A DNA stretch of 64,000 bases from Erythrobacter sp. (GCA_029937545.1 JAPYPR010000001.1:7876-71875); one strand, 5' to 3'. Positions 9,054 through 22,609 are shown, counted from the first letter of the stretch. Numbers and translations: made by a program. Notes: generated by a model from the sequence alone, not told the origin.

Positions 9054-9195
9054 CCATTCCGGCTCGCGCCATTCGGCAGCCGCGCGCTCGATCCGTCCGA
9101 ACCGCTGGGCCAGCAGCGCCTGCAGGCGGCGCAGCGTCTCGCTACGCGGATCGGGGCCGAGGGGGGAGTTGGCCGTTCAACCGGGACGGCTGCGC

Positions 9196-9642
9196 TTACT
9201 GGCGCAATTGTCCGCGGATAGCGCCCTTGGGATATTCCGCCGTGTGGACATTGACGTAATAATTCGAAAGCCCTTCGTCGAAGGCGCGCTGGACCCACGA
9301 CGTGTCACTGCTGCAGCCGCGCCAGCCCCCTTCGGTGGCCTGCTTGAGCGGCAGGACGACAGGCCCGTCGACGCCCGCGGCACCGCGGTGGATATGGGCG
9401 CCAGTGATAGGACCGAGCCCGCGGAGATCGTTGAGGTCCCAGCACACCCGCGTCAATTCGTCGGCAAAGCTGATTTCCGCCGTACCCGAACCGTCGGGAT
9501 CGCCGGCGTGCACCTCATTTGCCCCGCGCAACTCGGCTTCGTAGGTAGACGAGATCGCTTCGGTATACGTCTGCTGAACCGTTTCGCACCCGCTCAGGGC
9601 GAGCGCGGATACGGCGGCAAGAGTTGCGGCGATGGACTTCAT
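9196..9642 (-). CDS. CHRD-domain lipoprotein
   Basis: A 148-residue exported protein. The N-terminus MKSIAATLAAVSALALSGC is a lipoprotein signal with the lipobox Cys at residue 19. The body matches the CHRD (chordin-type) domain: ELRGANEV near residue 42, a GAHIHRGAAGVDGPVVLPL block (the characteristic 'H-I-H' turn) and the YYVNVHTAEYPKGAIRGQL ending. Bacterial CHRD proteins have no established reaction. The start at 9642 is supported by a GGGAGA ribosome site. It is read in the same direction as the glycosylase downstream and guaA upstream. Confidence 0.88.
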   Translation of the reverse strand: MKSIAATLAAVSALALSGCETVQQTYTEAISSTYEAELRGANEVHAGDPDGSGTAEISFADELTRVCWDLNDLRGLGPITGAHIHRGAAGVDGPVVLPLKQATEGGWRGCSSDTSWVQRAFDEGLSNYYVNVHTAEYPKGAIRGQLRQ

Positions 9643-9721
9643 AACGGATCTCCCGGCAAAGGTGCACCTAGGCAACGGGGAGGCTTTCGCGACGTTCCAT
9701 ATGCGGCCCCTTCGGGTCAGC

Positions 9722-11296
9722 TCACTCCCACTCGATCGTGCCGGGCGGTTTGCTCGTATAATCGTACACCACGCGGTTGATGCCCTGCACCTCGTTGACG
9801 ATGCGCGTCGCCACGCCGGTGAGGAAGCTGGCGTCGAAGGGATAGACATCGGCGGTCATGCCGTCGGTGCTGGTGACTGCGCGCAGGCCGCATACGCTGT
9901 CGTAGGTGCGGTGATCGCCCATCACGCCGACGGTCTTGACCGGCAGCAGCACGGCAAAGGCCTGCCAGATCGCATCGTAGAGCCCCGCCTTGCGGATCTC
10001 GTCGAGGTAGATCGCATCGGCCTTGCGCAGGATATCGCAGCGTTCCTTCGTGACTTCGCCCGGGATGCGGATCGCGAGGCCGGGGCCGGGGAAGGGATGG
10101 CGGCCGACGAACATGTCGGGCAGGCCCAGCTCGCGACCAAGCTCGCGCACCTCGTCCTTGAACAGTTCGCGAAGCGGCTCGACCAGCTGCATGTTCATGC
10201 GTTCGGGCAGGCCGCCGACATTGTGGTGGCTCTTGATCGTGACCGATGGCCCGCCGGTGAAGCTGACGCTTTCGATCACGTCGGGATAGAGCGTGCCCTG
10301 GGCGAGGAAGTCCGCGCCGCCGACCTTCTTGGCCTCGGCTTCGAACACGTCGATGAAGGTCTTGCCGATGAACTTGCGCTTGGCCTCGGGGTCGGTCGTC
10401 CCGGCCAGGCCTTTCATGAACATGTCCTCGGCGTCCACTACCACCAACGGGATGTTGTAGTGGTCGCGGAACATGGTTTCGACTTGGCTGCGCTCGTTGA
10501 GCCGTAGCAGGCCGTGATCGACGAAGACGCAGGTAAGCTGCTCGCCGATCGCCTCGTGGATCAGGATCGCGGCGACCGAGCTGTCGACGCCGCCGGAAAG
10601 GCCGCAGATGACCTTGCCGTCGCCCACCTGCTCACGGATTTCGCGGACCTTGGTTTCGCGATAGGCGGCCATCGTCCAGTCGCCGGCGAGGCCGCAGACG
10701 TGGCGAACGAAATTGGCGATGAGCTTGCCGCCGTCGGGCGTGTGGACGACCTCGGGGTGGAATTGCGTACCGTAGAACTTACGGCTTTCGTCCGCGATGA
10801 CCGCGAAGGGCGCGCCGTCGGAAATCGCGACGATCTCGAAACCCGGCGCGAATTTGGTGACCTTGTCGCCGTGGCTCATCCACACCTGGTGGCGCTCGCC
10901 GTCCTTCCAGAGACCGTCGAACAGCGCGCATTGCTTGGTGACGGTCAGGAAGGCGCGGCCGAATTCGCCGCCTTCACCGGTTTCGTGCCCGGGCCGGACC
11001 TCGCCGCCGAGCTGGTGGCTCATCACCTGCTGGCCGTAACATATGCCGAGTATCGGGATACCCGCCTCGAACAATAGCTCGGGCGCGCGCGGGCTGCCTT
11101 CGTCGGGCACGCCGGCGGGCGATCCCGACAGGATGATGCCCTTCGGCTTGAGGCGACGGAACGCCTCTTCCGCCTGGGTAAAAGGCGCGATTTCGGAATA
11201 GACTCCCGCCTCGCGCACGCGGCGTGCGATCAGCTGGGTAACCTGGCTGCCGAAGTCGACGATAAGGATGGAATCGGGAAGGTGCGCGTCGTCCAT
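9722..11296 (-). CDS. guaA: GMP synthase (glutamine-hydrolysing)
   Basis: Converts XMP to GMP using glutamine and ATP, the last step of guanine nucleotide synthesis. The 524 residues are full length. The class I glutaminase domain has Cys86 in GICYGQQV and the FHPEVVHT His/Glu pair; next comes the ATP pyrophosphatase P-loop GLSGGVDSS near residue 232, and the dimerisation domain ends with the family's KPPGTIEWE tail. Start is ATG 11296. GuaB is not nearby. The upstream gap holds an AT-rich dyad and a hairpin that could be regulatory. Confidence 0.97.
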   Translation of the reverse strand: MDDAHLPDSILIVDFGSQVTQLIARRVREAGVYSEIAPFTQAEEAFRRLKPKGIILSGSPAGVPDEGSPRAPELLFEAGIPILGICYGQQVMSHQLGGEVRPGHETGEGGEFGRAFLTVTKQCALFDGLWKDGERHQVWMSHGDKVTKFAPGFEIVAISDGAPFAVIADESRKFYGTQFHPEVVHTPDGGKLIANFVRHVCGLAGDWTMAAYRETKVREIREQVGDGKVICGLSGGVDSSVAAILIHEAIGEQLTCVFVDHGLLRLNERSQVETMFRDHYNIPLVVVDAEDMFMKGLAGTTDPEAKRKFIGKTFIDVFEAEAKKVGGADFLAQGTLYPDVIESVSFTGGPSVTIKSHHNVGGLPERMNMQLVEPLRELFKDEVRELGRELGLPDMFVGRHPFPGPGLAIRIPGEVTKERCDILRKADAIYLDEIRKAGLYDAIWQAFAVLLPVKTVGVMGDHRTYDSVCGLRAVTSTDGMTADVYPFDASFLTGVATRIVNEVQGINRVVYDYTSKPPGTIEWE

Positions 11297-11773
11297 GTGC
11301 GGCGGTTAGAGGCGGCTTTTCGGCGAGTCCAGAGAGGCGGATGTTCGCACTTGCGGAAAACGCAACTCCCTTGCGCGTTTTCTCACTTTCGTTCGTGATA
11401 ATGAAATATTATTACAGTCCGGTATTCGGATGAAGCGGTCCTCCTAGACGCTGATCCGGAGCTGGAACAGCCGGGTCCGTGCTCCCCCATGCGCGCGTCC
11501 GGACTGGCCTTCCTTGCCGATACGGCCTGGCGAACTCCGTCCGCCGCTACGGCAAGGCGATATGGCAGCGAGTAGAGACGCGGCCGCCGACACAACCTCT
11601 CCCCTCCCCCCCGTGTCCGCGCCGCGTCTCGAAGCGCCTCTTGCGCAAAGTGCAGCCACACTTGCCCGCTTCGCAATTGCAACATGCCATGCTGCGCTGC
11701 ACAATCGGGGCATAACACAATCAGGGTGCTCACAATAAAGGCGACACACCTCTCACCTAATATGGAGATAGTT
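11297..11773. other. Intergenic region between guaA and the UrcA-family gene
   Basis: A 477-base divergent gap with no convincing gene. Two structures stand out on the guaA side: an AT-rich dyad at 11395-11415 (GTGATAAT, 5-base spacer, ATTATTAC) and an inverted repeat of 8 bp at 11356-11363/11375-11382 (GAAAACGC/GCGTTTTC). Both lie within 100 bases of the guaA start. The remainder is pyrimidine-rich (around 11590-11620) and shows no feature I can name. Confidence 0.5.
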
Positions 11774-12049
11774 ATGCGTCGCATGATCCCCACCGCCGCT
11801 GCCGTGGCCATCAGCCTCACCTCGCCGGCCATCGCCGCTTCGCAAAACGCCGAAGTCGCGGTCGATTACAACGACCTCGACCTGTCGAATTCGGCCCATG
11901 TTGAGGTCCTCGAAGAACGCGTCCGCCACGCTGCCCGCGAAGTCTGCAAGGTCGCGACTGCCCTAGACCGCGCTTGTGTGCGCAAGACGGTTAAGGCCGC
12001 CATGGCCGAAGTGGACAAGCGCACGCCGGCGGTTCTCGCCAGCCGGTAA
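11774..12049 (+). CDS. UrcA family protein
   Basis: A 91-residue exported protein. The signal peptide (MRRMIPTAAAVAISLTSPAIA, cleavage after ~21) is followed by the UrcA pattern: V-x-Y-x-D-L-D-L, then a helix with L-E-E-R-V-R-H-A-A-R-E-V-C and a second Cys (DRACVRKTV), which likely pair in a disulfide. UrcA proteins are small sphingomonad/caulobacter secreted proteins of unknown function. I start at 11774, because a GGAGA ribosome site precedes it and the signal peptide begins there. A strong terminator follows directly, so it is a single-gene transcript. Confidence 0.85.
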   Translation: MRRMIPTAAAVAISLTSPAIAASQNAEVAVDYNDLDLSNSAHVEVLEERVRHAAREVCKVATALDRACVRKTVKAAMAEVDKRTPAVLASR

Positions 12050-12072
12050 TCGCTGATCGGGTCGAATATCTC

Positions 12073-12103
12073 GGGCGGAGCCGATGGCTCCGCCCGTTTC
12101 GTT
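12073..12103 (+). terminator. Intrinsic terminator after the UrcA-family gene
   Basis: Perfect 10-bp hairpin GGGCGGAGCC (12073-12082), 3-base loop, GGCTCCGCCC (12086-12095), then a T-rich GTTTCGTTT tail. It lies 23 bases after the stop and also abuts the stop of the convergent acyl-AMP ligase gene. The tail is on the + strand side. Confidence 0.8.
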
Positions 12104-13660
12104 TCAGGTCGGCAGTCCGCGCCGTTCGGCTTCTTCGCGCAGGTCGCTCTTCAGCAGCTTGCCGATATGGCTGCGCGGCATGTCGTCGATCGCGTGCAGT
12201 TGCGCCAGCCGCTGGGTCTTGCCGAGTCGCGCGTTCACCGCCTGCATGATCGCCTCGCATTCGCGCGCGTCGCCGCTTAGGGTGACGAAGCCGACCGGCG
12301 TTTCGCCCCAGCGCTCGCTCGGCACGCCGATTACGGCAGCCTCCACCACGTCCGGCTCCTTCGCCAGTTCGTCCTCGAGATCGACCGGGAAAATGTTGAA
12401 GCCGCCCGAGATGATCATGTCCTTCGCGCGGCCGACCAGTTCGACGAAGCCTTCGGCATCGACACGCCCGATGTCGCCCATCCGCTGCCACACCTCGCCG
12501 CTTTCCGGATCGGTCCAATAGCCCTCGCGCGTCTTGTCGGGCTGGTTCTTGTAGCCGCTCATCATCGTCTGGCTGCGACCAATAAGATTGCCGGGTGTAC
12601 CGGGGCGCACGGGCCGGTCCTCGTCGTCGAGCACCTTCAACTCGCTGCCGGGAGCCGGCCGGCCGACGGTATGCAGCTTGTCGGGAAACTTGTGCGCCTC
12701 CAGCAGGCAGACGACTCCACCCTCGGTCATCGAATAGATCTCGATCAGCGCGCCCGGCATGCGTTCCAGCACCTCGCGCTTGAGGTCGGCGGGGAAGGGC
12801 GCGGAGGTGCAGTATTTCAGCTGCAAGGCGGACAGGTCGAACTCGTCGAAGCGCGGTTCACGCATCAGGCGCTGGTACTGGACGGGGACCAGCATGGTGA
12901 CCGTCGTCGCGTCGGACTGCGCGCTTTCGAGCCAGCGGATGACCTCGAACTTACGCATCACTCGCACCGTACCGCCCGCCAGCAATGGCGGCAGGAAGGC
13001 GACCATGGTGGTGTTGGAATAGAGCGGCGTCGAGGCGAGCGTGCGCACGAGCAGGCCGTTCTCGATCCAGCTGGCCGCGGTTGCCGCGAACTGGCGCCAG
13101 CGCATCTGGTGTGAATGCACGATGCCCTTGGGCACGCCGGTCGTGCCGGAGGAATAGATGATGTTGAAGGAGTCGCCCGGCTCCGGAACGAACTCCGGCG
13201 CGGTGACGCCTTCTTCAGCCATCCAGCCGCCCAGTTCCTCGTCCAGCACGATCCGCTCCATGCCCGGGAAGCAATCCTCGCCCAGCTCGATCAGCTTGGC
13301 GCGATCGATGAAGATGTGTTTCGCACCCGAATCGCGCGCCATGCCCGCAAGCTGGTCGGGGCTGGCGCTGGTGGTCAGCGGTGCCGCCACGCCGCCCGCA
13401 CGCACGGCCGCGAGGAAAACCAACGCATAGGGGATGGAGGAATAACCCAAGATGGCGACCGACTGGCCGCGCTCCAGCCCGTCCTCGACCAGCTGTGCGG
13501 CTATCCGTTCGACCCGGTCGCCGAGCCCCGTCCAGCTAAGTTCGCCCTCGTCATCGCGCATGGCGATGGCGTCACCCAGGCGGGCGGCATTGTCTGCGAT
13601 CAGTTGCGGAAAGCTGCCGAAAGGTTCGGCGAGGCTGGCGGCGATGTCAGTCTCTCCCAT
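12104..13660 (-). CDS. Class I adenylate-forming enzyme (acyl-CoA synthetase family)
   Basis: A 518-residue ANL-superfamily ligase that would activate a carboxylic acid as an acyl-AMP and pass it to CoA. Motifs: P-loop-like IIYSSGTTGVPKGIVHSH (A3), the IYSMTEGG acyl-pocket region (A5), MGDIGRVDAEGFVELVGRAKDMIISGG (A7-A8 hinge) and the C-terminal catalytic Lys in SHIGKLLKSDLRE. The start at 13660 fits the family length. The substrate cannot be read from sequence. It is followed upstream by the ZIP-like and serine dehydratase genes in the same direction, with a 32-base gap. Confidence 0.88.
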   Translation of the reverse strand: MGETDIAASLAEPFGSFPQLIADNAARLGDAIAMRDDEGELSWTGLGDRVERIAAQLVEDGLERGQSVAILGYSSIPYALVFLAAVRAGGVAAPLTTSASPDQLAGMARDSGAKHIFIDRAKLIELGEDCFPGMERIVLDEELGGWMAEEGVTAPEFVPEPGDSFNIIYSSGTTGVPKGIVHSHQMRWRQFAATAASWIENGLLVRTLASTPLYSNTTMVAFLPPLLAGGTVRVMRKFEVIRWLESAQSDATTVTMLVPVQYQRLMREPRFDEFDLSALQLKYCTSAPFPADLKREVLERMPGALIEIYSMTEGGVVCLLEAHKFPDKLHTVGRPAPGSELKVLDDEDRPVRPGTPGNLIGRSQTMMSGYKNQPDKTREGYWTDPESGEVWQRMGDIGRVDAEGFVELVGRAKDMIISGGFNIFPVDLEDELAKEPDVVEAAVIGVPSERWGETPVGFVTLSGDARECEAIMQAVNARLGKTQRLAQLHAIDDMPRSHIGKLLKSDLREEAERRGLPT

Positions 13661-13692
13661 GCCGTCTGTGTGACCCAAGCGATAGCGAGTGT

Positions 13693-14390
13693 CTAGCCGC
13701 CTAGGCCGTGCAGCAGCAGCGCCAGCACCAGCCCGACGGCGGTCGCGAAACCGGCCCAGTGCGGCGCTTGCCGGTGCGCCTGCGGCAGCACTTCGGTCGT
13801 CAGGCTGGCCGTAACCGCCCCAGCCGCGACGCAGCTGATGAAGGCAAGCAGGTCGTCGGTCAGCCGCTCGAGGAACAGATAGCCCAGCAGGGCGCAGGCG
13901 GACAATACGCCAGCCGTCAGCGCCCAGATGCCGAGGATCTTCGCCTTCGAGAAACCTTGATCGTCGCGCATCGCGCGCGCGCCACTGGCAGCTTCGGGCA
14001 GGTTGGAGAGCATGATCGATCCCGCCAGCGCGGCGACTTCCGGCGCGCCCGCACCGATCAATGCCACGCCCAGCGCAAGGTTTTCCGGAATGCCGTCCAG
14101 TGTGATAGCGGCAAGCATCCCGCCCCCGCTTTGCGAGCCCCATTTCTCGTCGATCAGGTAATCGACCGAGGCGAATATCGCGGCACCTGCCAGCACGCCG
14201 AGCACCGCCGTCGTCGTCGAGCTTTTCTCGATCGCAGGCTGGACCAGTTCGAGCACGAGGGACAGCAACAAGGACCCTCCGGCGATCGCCACCACGATGC
14301 CTTCGACCCGCCCGCGGAATTTGCCGTAAAGTGCCCAAAGCGCGCCGACAATGAGCGCGCCCGACACCACGGCGATCACGAGCAGGACGG

Positions 14391-14397
<7 letters not shown>
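13693..14397 (-). CDS. ZIP-like membrane transporter
   Basis: A 234-residue membrane protein of about eight helices with the ZIP metal-transporter arrangement. The helix-4 motif is TLDGIPENLALG (residues 99-110), where typical ZIPs have HNFPEG. Helix 5 has MLSNLPEAASGA (129-140) instead of HEIPEG. The Pro-Glu core survives while the metal-binding His residues are replaced by Asp/Asn, so metal specificity is uncertain. The start ATG at 14397 overlaps the end of sdaA by 7 bases, indicating co-transcription. Confidence 0.82.
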
Positions 14398-18433
<4,036 letters not shown>

Positions 18434-18452
18434 AGAGCGGGGCTGACCGGCG

Positions 18453-19523
18453 ATGCGCGAGATCGTGGGGCTGGAGCGGGGCGGCTTCCTGCTGTTCCTT
18501 GCGCTGGTGACGCTTGCGCTGCTGGTCATCGTCCTGCCGTTCGCGCAGCCGCTGCTATGGGCTGCCTTGGCGGCGATCATGTTCCAGCCGTTGTTCCGCT
18601 GGTTTCTCTCGCGCGCGCCGGGGCGGGACAATCAGGCTGCACTGGCGACGCTGCTGGTGATTTTCGTCGCCGTGATCGTGCCGGCCTTCGCAATCGGCAG
18701 CGCGGTGGTGAACGAAGCGGCGGGCCTTGTCGTCGCCTTCCAGGAGGGCCACATCAATGTGGCCGACTGGTTCGAACAGGTGTTCGCGGCGCTGCCTCCC
18801 AACATCCAGGAATCGCTCGATGCGTCGGGCTGGGGCGATCTCTCCGACCTGCAGCGGCGCGCGCAGGAATTCCTGCAAGCCAGCCTCGGACTGATCGCGC
18901 AGCAGGCGATCGCGATCGGCGGCAGCGTGTTCGGCTTCGTGCTCGCCTTCGGTATAGCCCTCTACGTCAGCTACTTCCTTCTGCGCGACGGGCGCAAGAT
19001 CGGCGAGATGGTGCTCGCTTCTCTGCCCTTCGAGCGCAGCATTGCGGATCGGCTTGCCGAGCGTTTCCTCGGCATCGTGCGGGCCACGATGAAGGGGTCG
19101 GTCGTGGTCGGGCTGGTGCAAGGCGCGCTGGGCGCGATCACCTTCTGGATCGTCGGGATACCTTCAGTCCTGCTGCTCGGCGTCATCATGGCGATCGCCT
19201 CGCTCCTGCCCGCCATCGGCCCGGCAATCGTCTGGGTACCCGCCGCGGTCTATTTGCTGGCGACCGGCGCGATCTGGCAGGGCGTGGTCGTGATCATCTC
19301 CGGCGTAGCGGTGATCGGCATGATCGACAATGTCCTGCGGCCGATCCTCGTGGGCCGCGATACCGGTATTCCCGACTGGCTGATCCTCGTGACCACGCTG
19401 GGCGGGATCGCCCTGCTGGGTCTCTCCGGCATCGTCGTCGGGCCGCTGGTGGCGGGGCTGTTCATTGCCGGCTGGTCGATCCTGCGCGAACAACGCGAGG
19501 CCAGCCCCGACACTGCGCTCTAG
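18453..19523 (+). CDS. AI-2E family transporter
   Basis: A 356-residue membrane protein of the AI-2E (PerM/TqsA) family. It has two N-terminal helices, a soluble stretch around residues 85-150, and a C-terminal group of helices containing the family block GIPDWLILVTTLGGIALLGLSGIVVGPLVAGLF. Members export autoinducer-2 or act as sodium/proton antiporters; which applies here cannot be told. It lies 19 bases downstream of gyrB and may share its transcript. A truncated pseudogene abuts its 3' end on the other strand. Confidence 0.88.
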   Translation: MREIVGLERGGFLLFLALVTLALLVIVLPFAQPLLWAALAAIMFQPLFRWFLSRAPGRDNQAALATLLVIFVAVIVPAFAIGSAVVNEAAGLVVAFQEGHINVADWFEQVFAALPPNIQESLDASGWGDLSDLQRRAQEFLQASLGLIAQQAIAIGGSVFGFVLAFGIALYVSYFLLRDGRKIGEMVLASLPFERSIADRLAERFLGIVRATMKGSVVVGLVQGALGAITFWIVGIPSVLLLGVIMAIASLLPAIGPAIVWVPAAVYLLATGAIWQGVVVIISGVAVIGMIDNVLRPILVGRDTGIPDWLILVTTLGGIALLGLSGIVVGPLVAGLFIAGWSILREQREASPDTAL

Positions 19524-19548
19524 TAAGCGTCGAAGCCGACCTCCTTCC

Positions 19549-20462
19549 AGGCAGGAGATGGATGTCGGCGAGCCGCATAAGGTCGCCGATATTCTCTTCC
19601 GGCTGGAGATCGTGGAACTGGATATTCCCGAACCCGCGGCCAGCGCTTCCAGCCGCGCGAGGTTAGTCCCCTCGCCCGAAATCACGAGGGCAAGATCGGC
19701 GCGGTGCTCGAGCCTGCGCGCCGCCTCGATCACGATCTCGAGACCATGCTTGTTGGCGATATTGCCCGAATAGAGCGCCACCACCTTGTCAGACAGCCCC
19801 CATTCCGCCCGCAGCCGACCGCCATCGCCGGTCGCAATCCGATCGGCATGGTTCGCCCAGTTGCGGATTTCGACAATGCGATTGGCATCGACGCTTTTCG
19901 CCATGGCAAGCGCATATATGGGTTCGCTGATTGTGGATACGACATCGGCCGCGCGCAGAAGGCGTTCCTCGAAACGAGCAGCGGCGGCCGCTGTCTTGCT
20001 GCCTTGCTCGATGAGGCCGGTCGCCAGCGCCGGGCCGACTTCGAAATGCTGATATGCAACCACAGCGGCACTCCGGCGCGGCGCGCCATGCGGCGAGCGA
20101 CCGGAACCGCGATCATCGATGGCGCCACGGTGAAGACCATGTCCGGCCTGAACTCGCGCCGCGCCGCGCGGGCGGGCGGATAGGCACTGCTGGCAAAGCT
20201 CATATGATGCGCCATGCGCCGCTTCCCGGTGGGATTGGACGGCACGTAATGCGGGCACCGCGTGATCGCGACCCCGTTCTCGATGCTGCTCTTCCAGCGC
20301 CCCTTGTATGGTTCGTAGACCTTCCATTCGGGAAAGTACGTTTGGCCGACCACGCCCTGCACCTCGTGTCCACGCGCAACCAAATGCCTCGGCAAGGCTG
20401 GCGGAATAGGGGCCGATGCCGATCGTTTCGGGACTGTAATTCAGCCCGATGAAGAGAATTCA
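19549..20462 (-). pseudogene. Decayed WcaI-type glycosyltransferase
   Basis: Piecing together three frames gives a recognisable WcaI-family (GT4) exopolysaccharide glycosyltransferase. In order: ILFIGLNYSPETIGIGPYSA at ~20459-20400; HLVARGHEVQGVVGQTYFPEWKVYEPYKG and VFTVAPSMIAVPVARR in a second frame from ~20390; then FEVGPALATGLIEQGSK...VALYSGNIANKHGLEIVIEAARR in another frame from ~20055; then a further shift near 19630 into NIQFHDLQPEENIGDLMRLADIHLLP. The start codon is replaced by a stop (TGA ATT CTC), there are three frameshifts, and the last third is missing where the AI-2E gene ends. It cannot make the full enzyme. Confidence 0.88.
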
Positions 20463-20479
20463 CCGGGCCGGTCCCTGCG

Positions 20480-21106
20480 TCACGCCGGCCTTATGCTGCG
20501 CATCCCGCGGGCATCGCTATCGCGCGCGTGCAGGCCGTCGAACAGCGCGTCGATCAGGGCGGCGAGCTTCGCCTCGGTCAGCCGCTCATCGATCATAGCA
20601 ATGAGATAGGGCTGGATGTAACAGAGCACCGCCTGGTTGATCAGCGACAGCGCCTGGTTGATCTCAAGCCCAGCGAAATGCCCTTCGGCCTGGGCCTGCG
20701 CGATCAGTTCGCACAGATAGTGATCGGCCAGATCGATATAGCTTTGCGCATATTCGAAATAGCGCTCGCCCATTTCTACATAGAGTTTGAAGCTCGCCGG
20801 ATCGTGTTTGAAATTGTCGCGCAGCAGCAGGAAGCGGCGGGCGAAGAATTCGTACATCTTGCGCCGCGGCGGCAGGTCGGTCGCCATGACCTCGTCCATC
20901 ACCGCCAGCTTGGGCGCGAACCATTCGCCGGTTACTGCCTCGAGCAGATCGGCCTCTTCGGGAAATACCGTTTTGACCCTTGTGCGGGCGATGTTGAGTT
21001 CGGAAGCCAGCTTCGCGCGGTTCACTTCCTCGCCGCGCCTCTCCATGATCGCCATCGCCTTGCGCGCGAAACGCGAGCGCAGTTCTTCGATCTCGTTCTC
21101 GCTCAC
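20480..21106 (-). CDS. TetR-family transcriptional regulator
   Basis: A 208-residue regulator. The N-terminal helix-turn-helix spans about residues 10-50 (RFARKAMAIMERRGEEVNRAKLASELNIARTRVKTVFPEEADLLEAVTGEWF), with the TetR order of helices. The remainder is a helical ligand/dimer domain (FFARRFLLLRDNF...YLIAMIDERLTEAKLAALIDALFDGLHARD). Start is the GTG at 21106, supported by a GGGAG ribosome site; the open frame upstream is not conserved in character. It is followed downstream by the wcaI pseudogene, and upstream genes on the same strand are DUF1295 and an acyltransferase. Its target is unknown. Confidence 0.85.
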   Translation of the reverse strand: MSENEIEELRSRFARKAMAIMERRGEEVNRAKLASELNIARTRVKTVFPEEADLLEAVTGEWFAPKLAVMDEVMATDLPPRRKMYEFFARRFLLLRDNFKHDPASFKLYVEMGERYFEYAQSYIDLADHYLCELIAQAQAEGHFAGLEINQALSLINQAVLCYIQPYLIAMIDERLTEAKLAALIDALFDGLHARDSDARGMRSIRPA

Positions 21107-21158
21107 GCGATACGCTCCCGGTTGCTCATGGGGACCATGTAGCGGTTTCGCCGCCCGG

Positions 21159-21980
21159 TTAAAGCCCGGGACGCGCCCCTCCGCCGGATTTCGACGGCGG
21201 CATGGGAATGAAAGCGGAGGTGCGCTTCTTGTACTCCTCATAGCCCGGGCGCGAATGCTTCATGCCCTTCTCGAGCAGCGCCGTGCCCGACCACTTTACC
21301 AAGGTGAAGGTGAGGAACAGCGGCCCGACCACGGTGGCTGCCGCGACCCACCATCCGGCAGAGGCTGCGGCGATCCAGATGCCCCACCACACGCAAGCAT
21401 CGCCGAAATAATCGGGGTGGCGGGTGTAGCGCCACAGGCCGGTGTCCATCACCTCGCCCTCATTCGCCGGATCGGCCTTGAAGCGCGACAGCTGCCAATC
21501 GCCGACCCATTCGAAGACGATGCCCAGCAAGTAAAGCGCCAGCCCGACCAGCGTGAGGCCGCTGATCGGGATCGCAGTCGCAGCTTCGAGAATACCGTAT
21601 TGCGCCGGGCTGCAGACGATGAACAGCAGGATTGCCTGACCGAGGAAGAGCTTGGTGAGCGCCGTGAAGGCGAAGCGGCCCTTCTCCCGATCCTTGCGCA
21701 GCATCCGCTCGTAGCGCTTGTCTTCGCCCTCGCGGCGCCGGCGCAAAACCAGATAGATCGACAATCGCAGCCCCCAGATCATCGCCATGCCCATCAGCAG
21801 AGTCGCCAGCGGGCCGGGCACTTCGAGCTGCATCCAGCTGGTGAAGGCCATCAGCGCGATGCCGAAACCCCAGAAGCTGTCGATGAAAGAGACATCGTCG
21901 ATCTGCACCGCCACCACCCACAGAATAAGTGTGACCCCGAGCAGGATGGCGGCATTGGCGATCAGGGCTTCGTGGATCAT
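21159..21980 (-). CDS. DUF1295 membrane protein (steroid reductase/isoprenylcysteine methyltransferase-like)
   Basis: A 273-residue membrane protein with about six helices, of the DUF1295 family, related to steroid 5-alpha-reductases and ICMT-type methyltransferases. The conserved C-terminal cofactor motif is present as GLWRYTRHPDYFGDACVWWGIW (residues ~180-201), followed by ...RPGYEEYKKRTSAFIPMPP. Reaction and substrate are unknown. The ATG at 21980 overlaps the stop of the acyltransferase gene as ATGA, so both are expressed together; a lipid substrate is plausible from this pairing only. Confidence 0.87.
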   Translation of the reverse strand: MIHEALIANAAILLGVTLILWVVAVQIDDVSFIDSFWGFGIALMAFTSWMQLEVPGPLATLLMGMAMIWGLRLSIYLVLRRRREGEDKRYERMLRKDREKGRFAFTALTKLFLGQAILLFIVCSPAQYGILEAATAIPISGLTLVGLALYLLGIVFEWVGDWQLSRFKADPANEGEVMDTGLWRYTRHPDYFGDACVWWGIWIAAASAGWWVAAATVVGPLFLTFTLVKWSGTALLEKGMKHSRPGYEEYKKRTSAFIPMPPSKSGGGARPGL

Positions 21981-22609
21981 GCGGCGGTGTCCTTTCCTTC
22001 GGCCAGCAAGCGCTGCGCCTGCGCTTCGAGCACCTTGTAACGTCCGTAATCGGGGCGTTTCGTGCAGAACCATGCCGCGATTTTCGAGAGGTCGCTGGCG
22101 TAATCGTCGCTCGGTTGGATCGGATCGCTAAAACCCAGCCGGCGATCCTTCCAGCTGACCCAGGTCAGCACGATCGGCACTTTCGCCTCGCGCGCGATGT
22201 GCCAGAAGCCCGACTTCCATTCCCCGTCGGAGCTTCGCGTACCTTCTGCCGCAATCACCAGCGCCAGCCGCTCCGCCGCGCGAAATGCATCTGCCACCTG
22301 TTCGACGTAGTTCGCGCGCTTGGTCCGGTCCACCGGGACCCCACCCATGTCGAACAGGAAATTGCGCATGAAGCCCTTGAACAGCGTGTGCTTGCCCATG
22401 AAGCTGGGCTCGATGCCTTCTTCCGCGGTGGCACCAGTGAAGAACACGAAGTCCCAGTTCGACGTGTGCGGTGCCCCCGCAATGACGAATTTCGGGATCG
22501 CGGGAAGGCCGCTTTCGATCTTCCACCCCTGCAGGCGATAGATCGTCCAGATGATGCGCCGCACGATCCGCGACAGGATCGATCGCTTGCGCGGATTTCG
22601 TGCGGTCAT
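21977..22609 (-). CDS. Lysophospholipid acyltransferase family protein
   Basis: A 210-residue PlsC-like acyltransferase. Block I is APHTSNWDFVFF (H-x4-D catalytic pair, near residue 47), block II FMGKHTLFKGFMRNF, block III the LVIAAEGTRSSDGEWKSGF stretch, and block IV the KVPIVLTWV. It would acylate a lysophospholipid or related acceptor at the inner membrane. The start at 22609 has a GGGGAGAG ribosome site. Its stop overlaps the DUF1295 start as ATGA. Confidence 0.88.
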   Translation of the reverse strand: MTARNPRKRSILSRIVRRIIWTIYRLQGWKIESGLPAIPKFVIAGAPHTSNWDFVFFTGATAEEGIEPSFMGKHTLFKGFMRNFLFDMGGVPVDRTKRANYVEQVADAFRAAERLALVIAAEGTRSSDGEWKSGFWHIAREAKVPIVLTWVSWKDRRLGFSDPIQPSDDYASDLSKIAAWFCTKRPDYGRYKVLEAQAQRLLAEGKDTAA

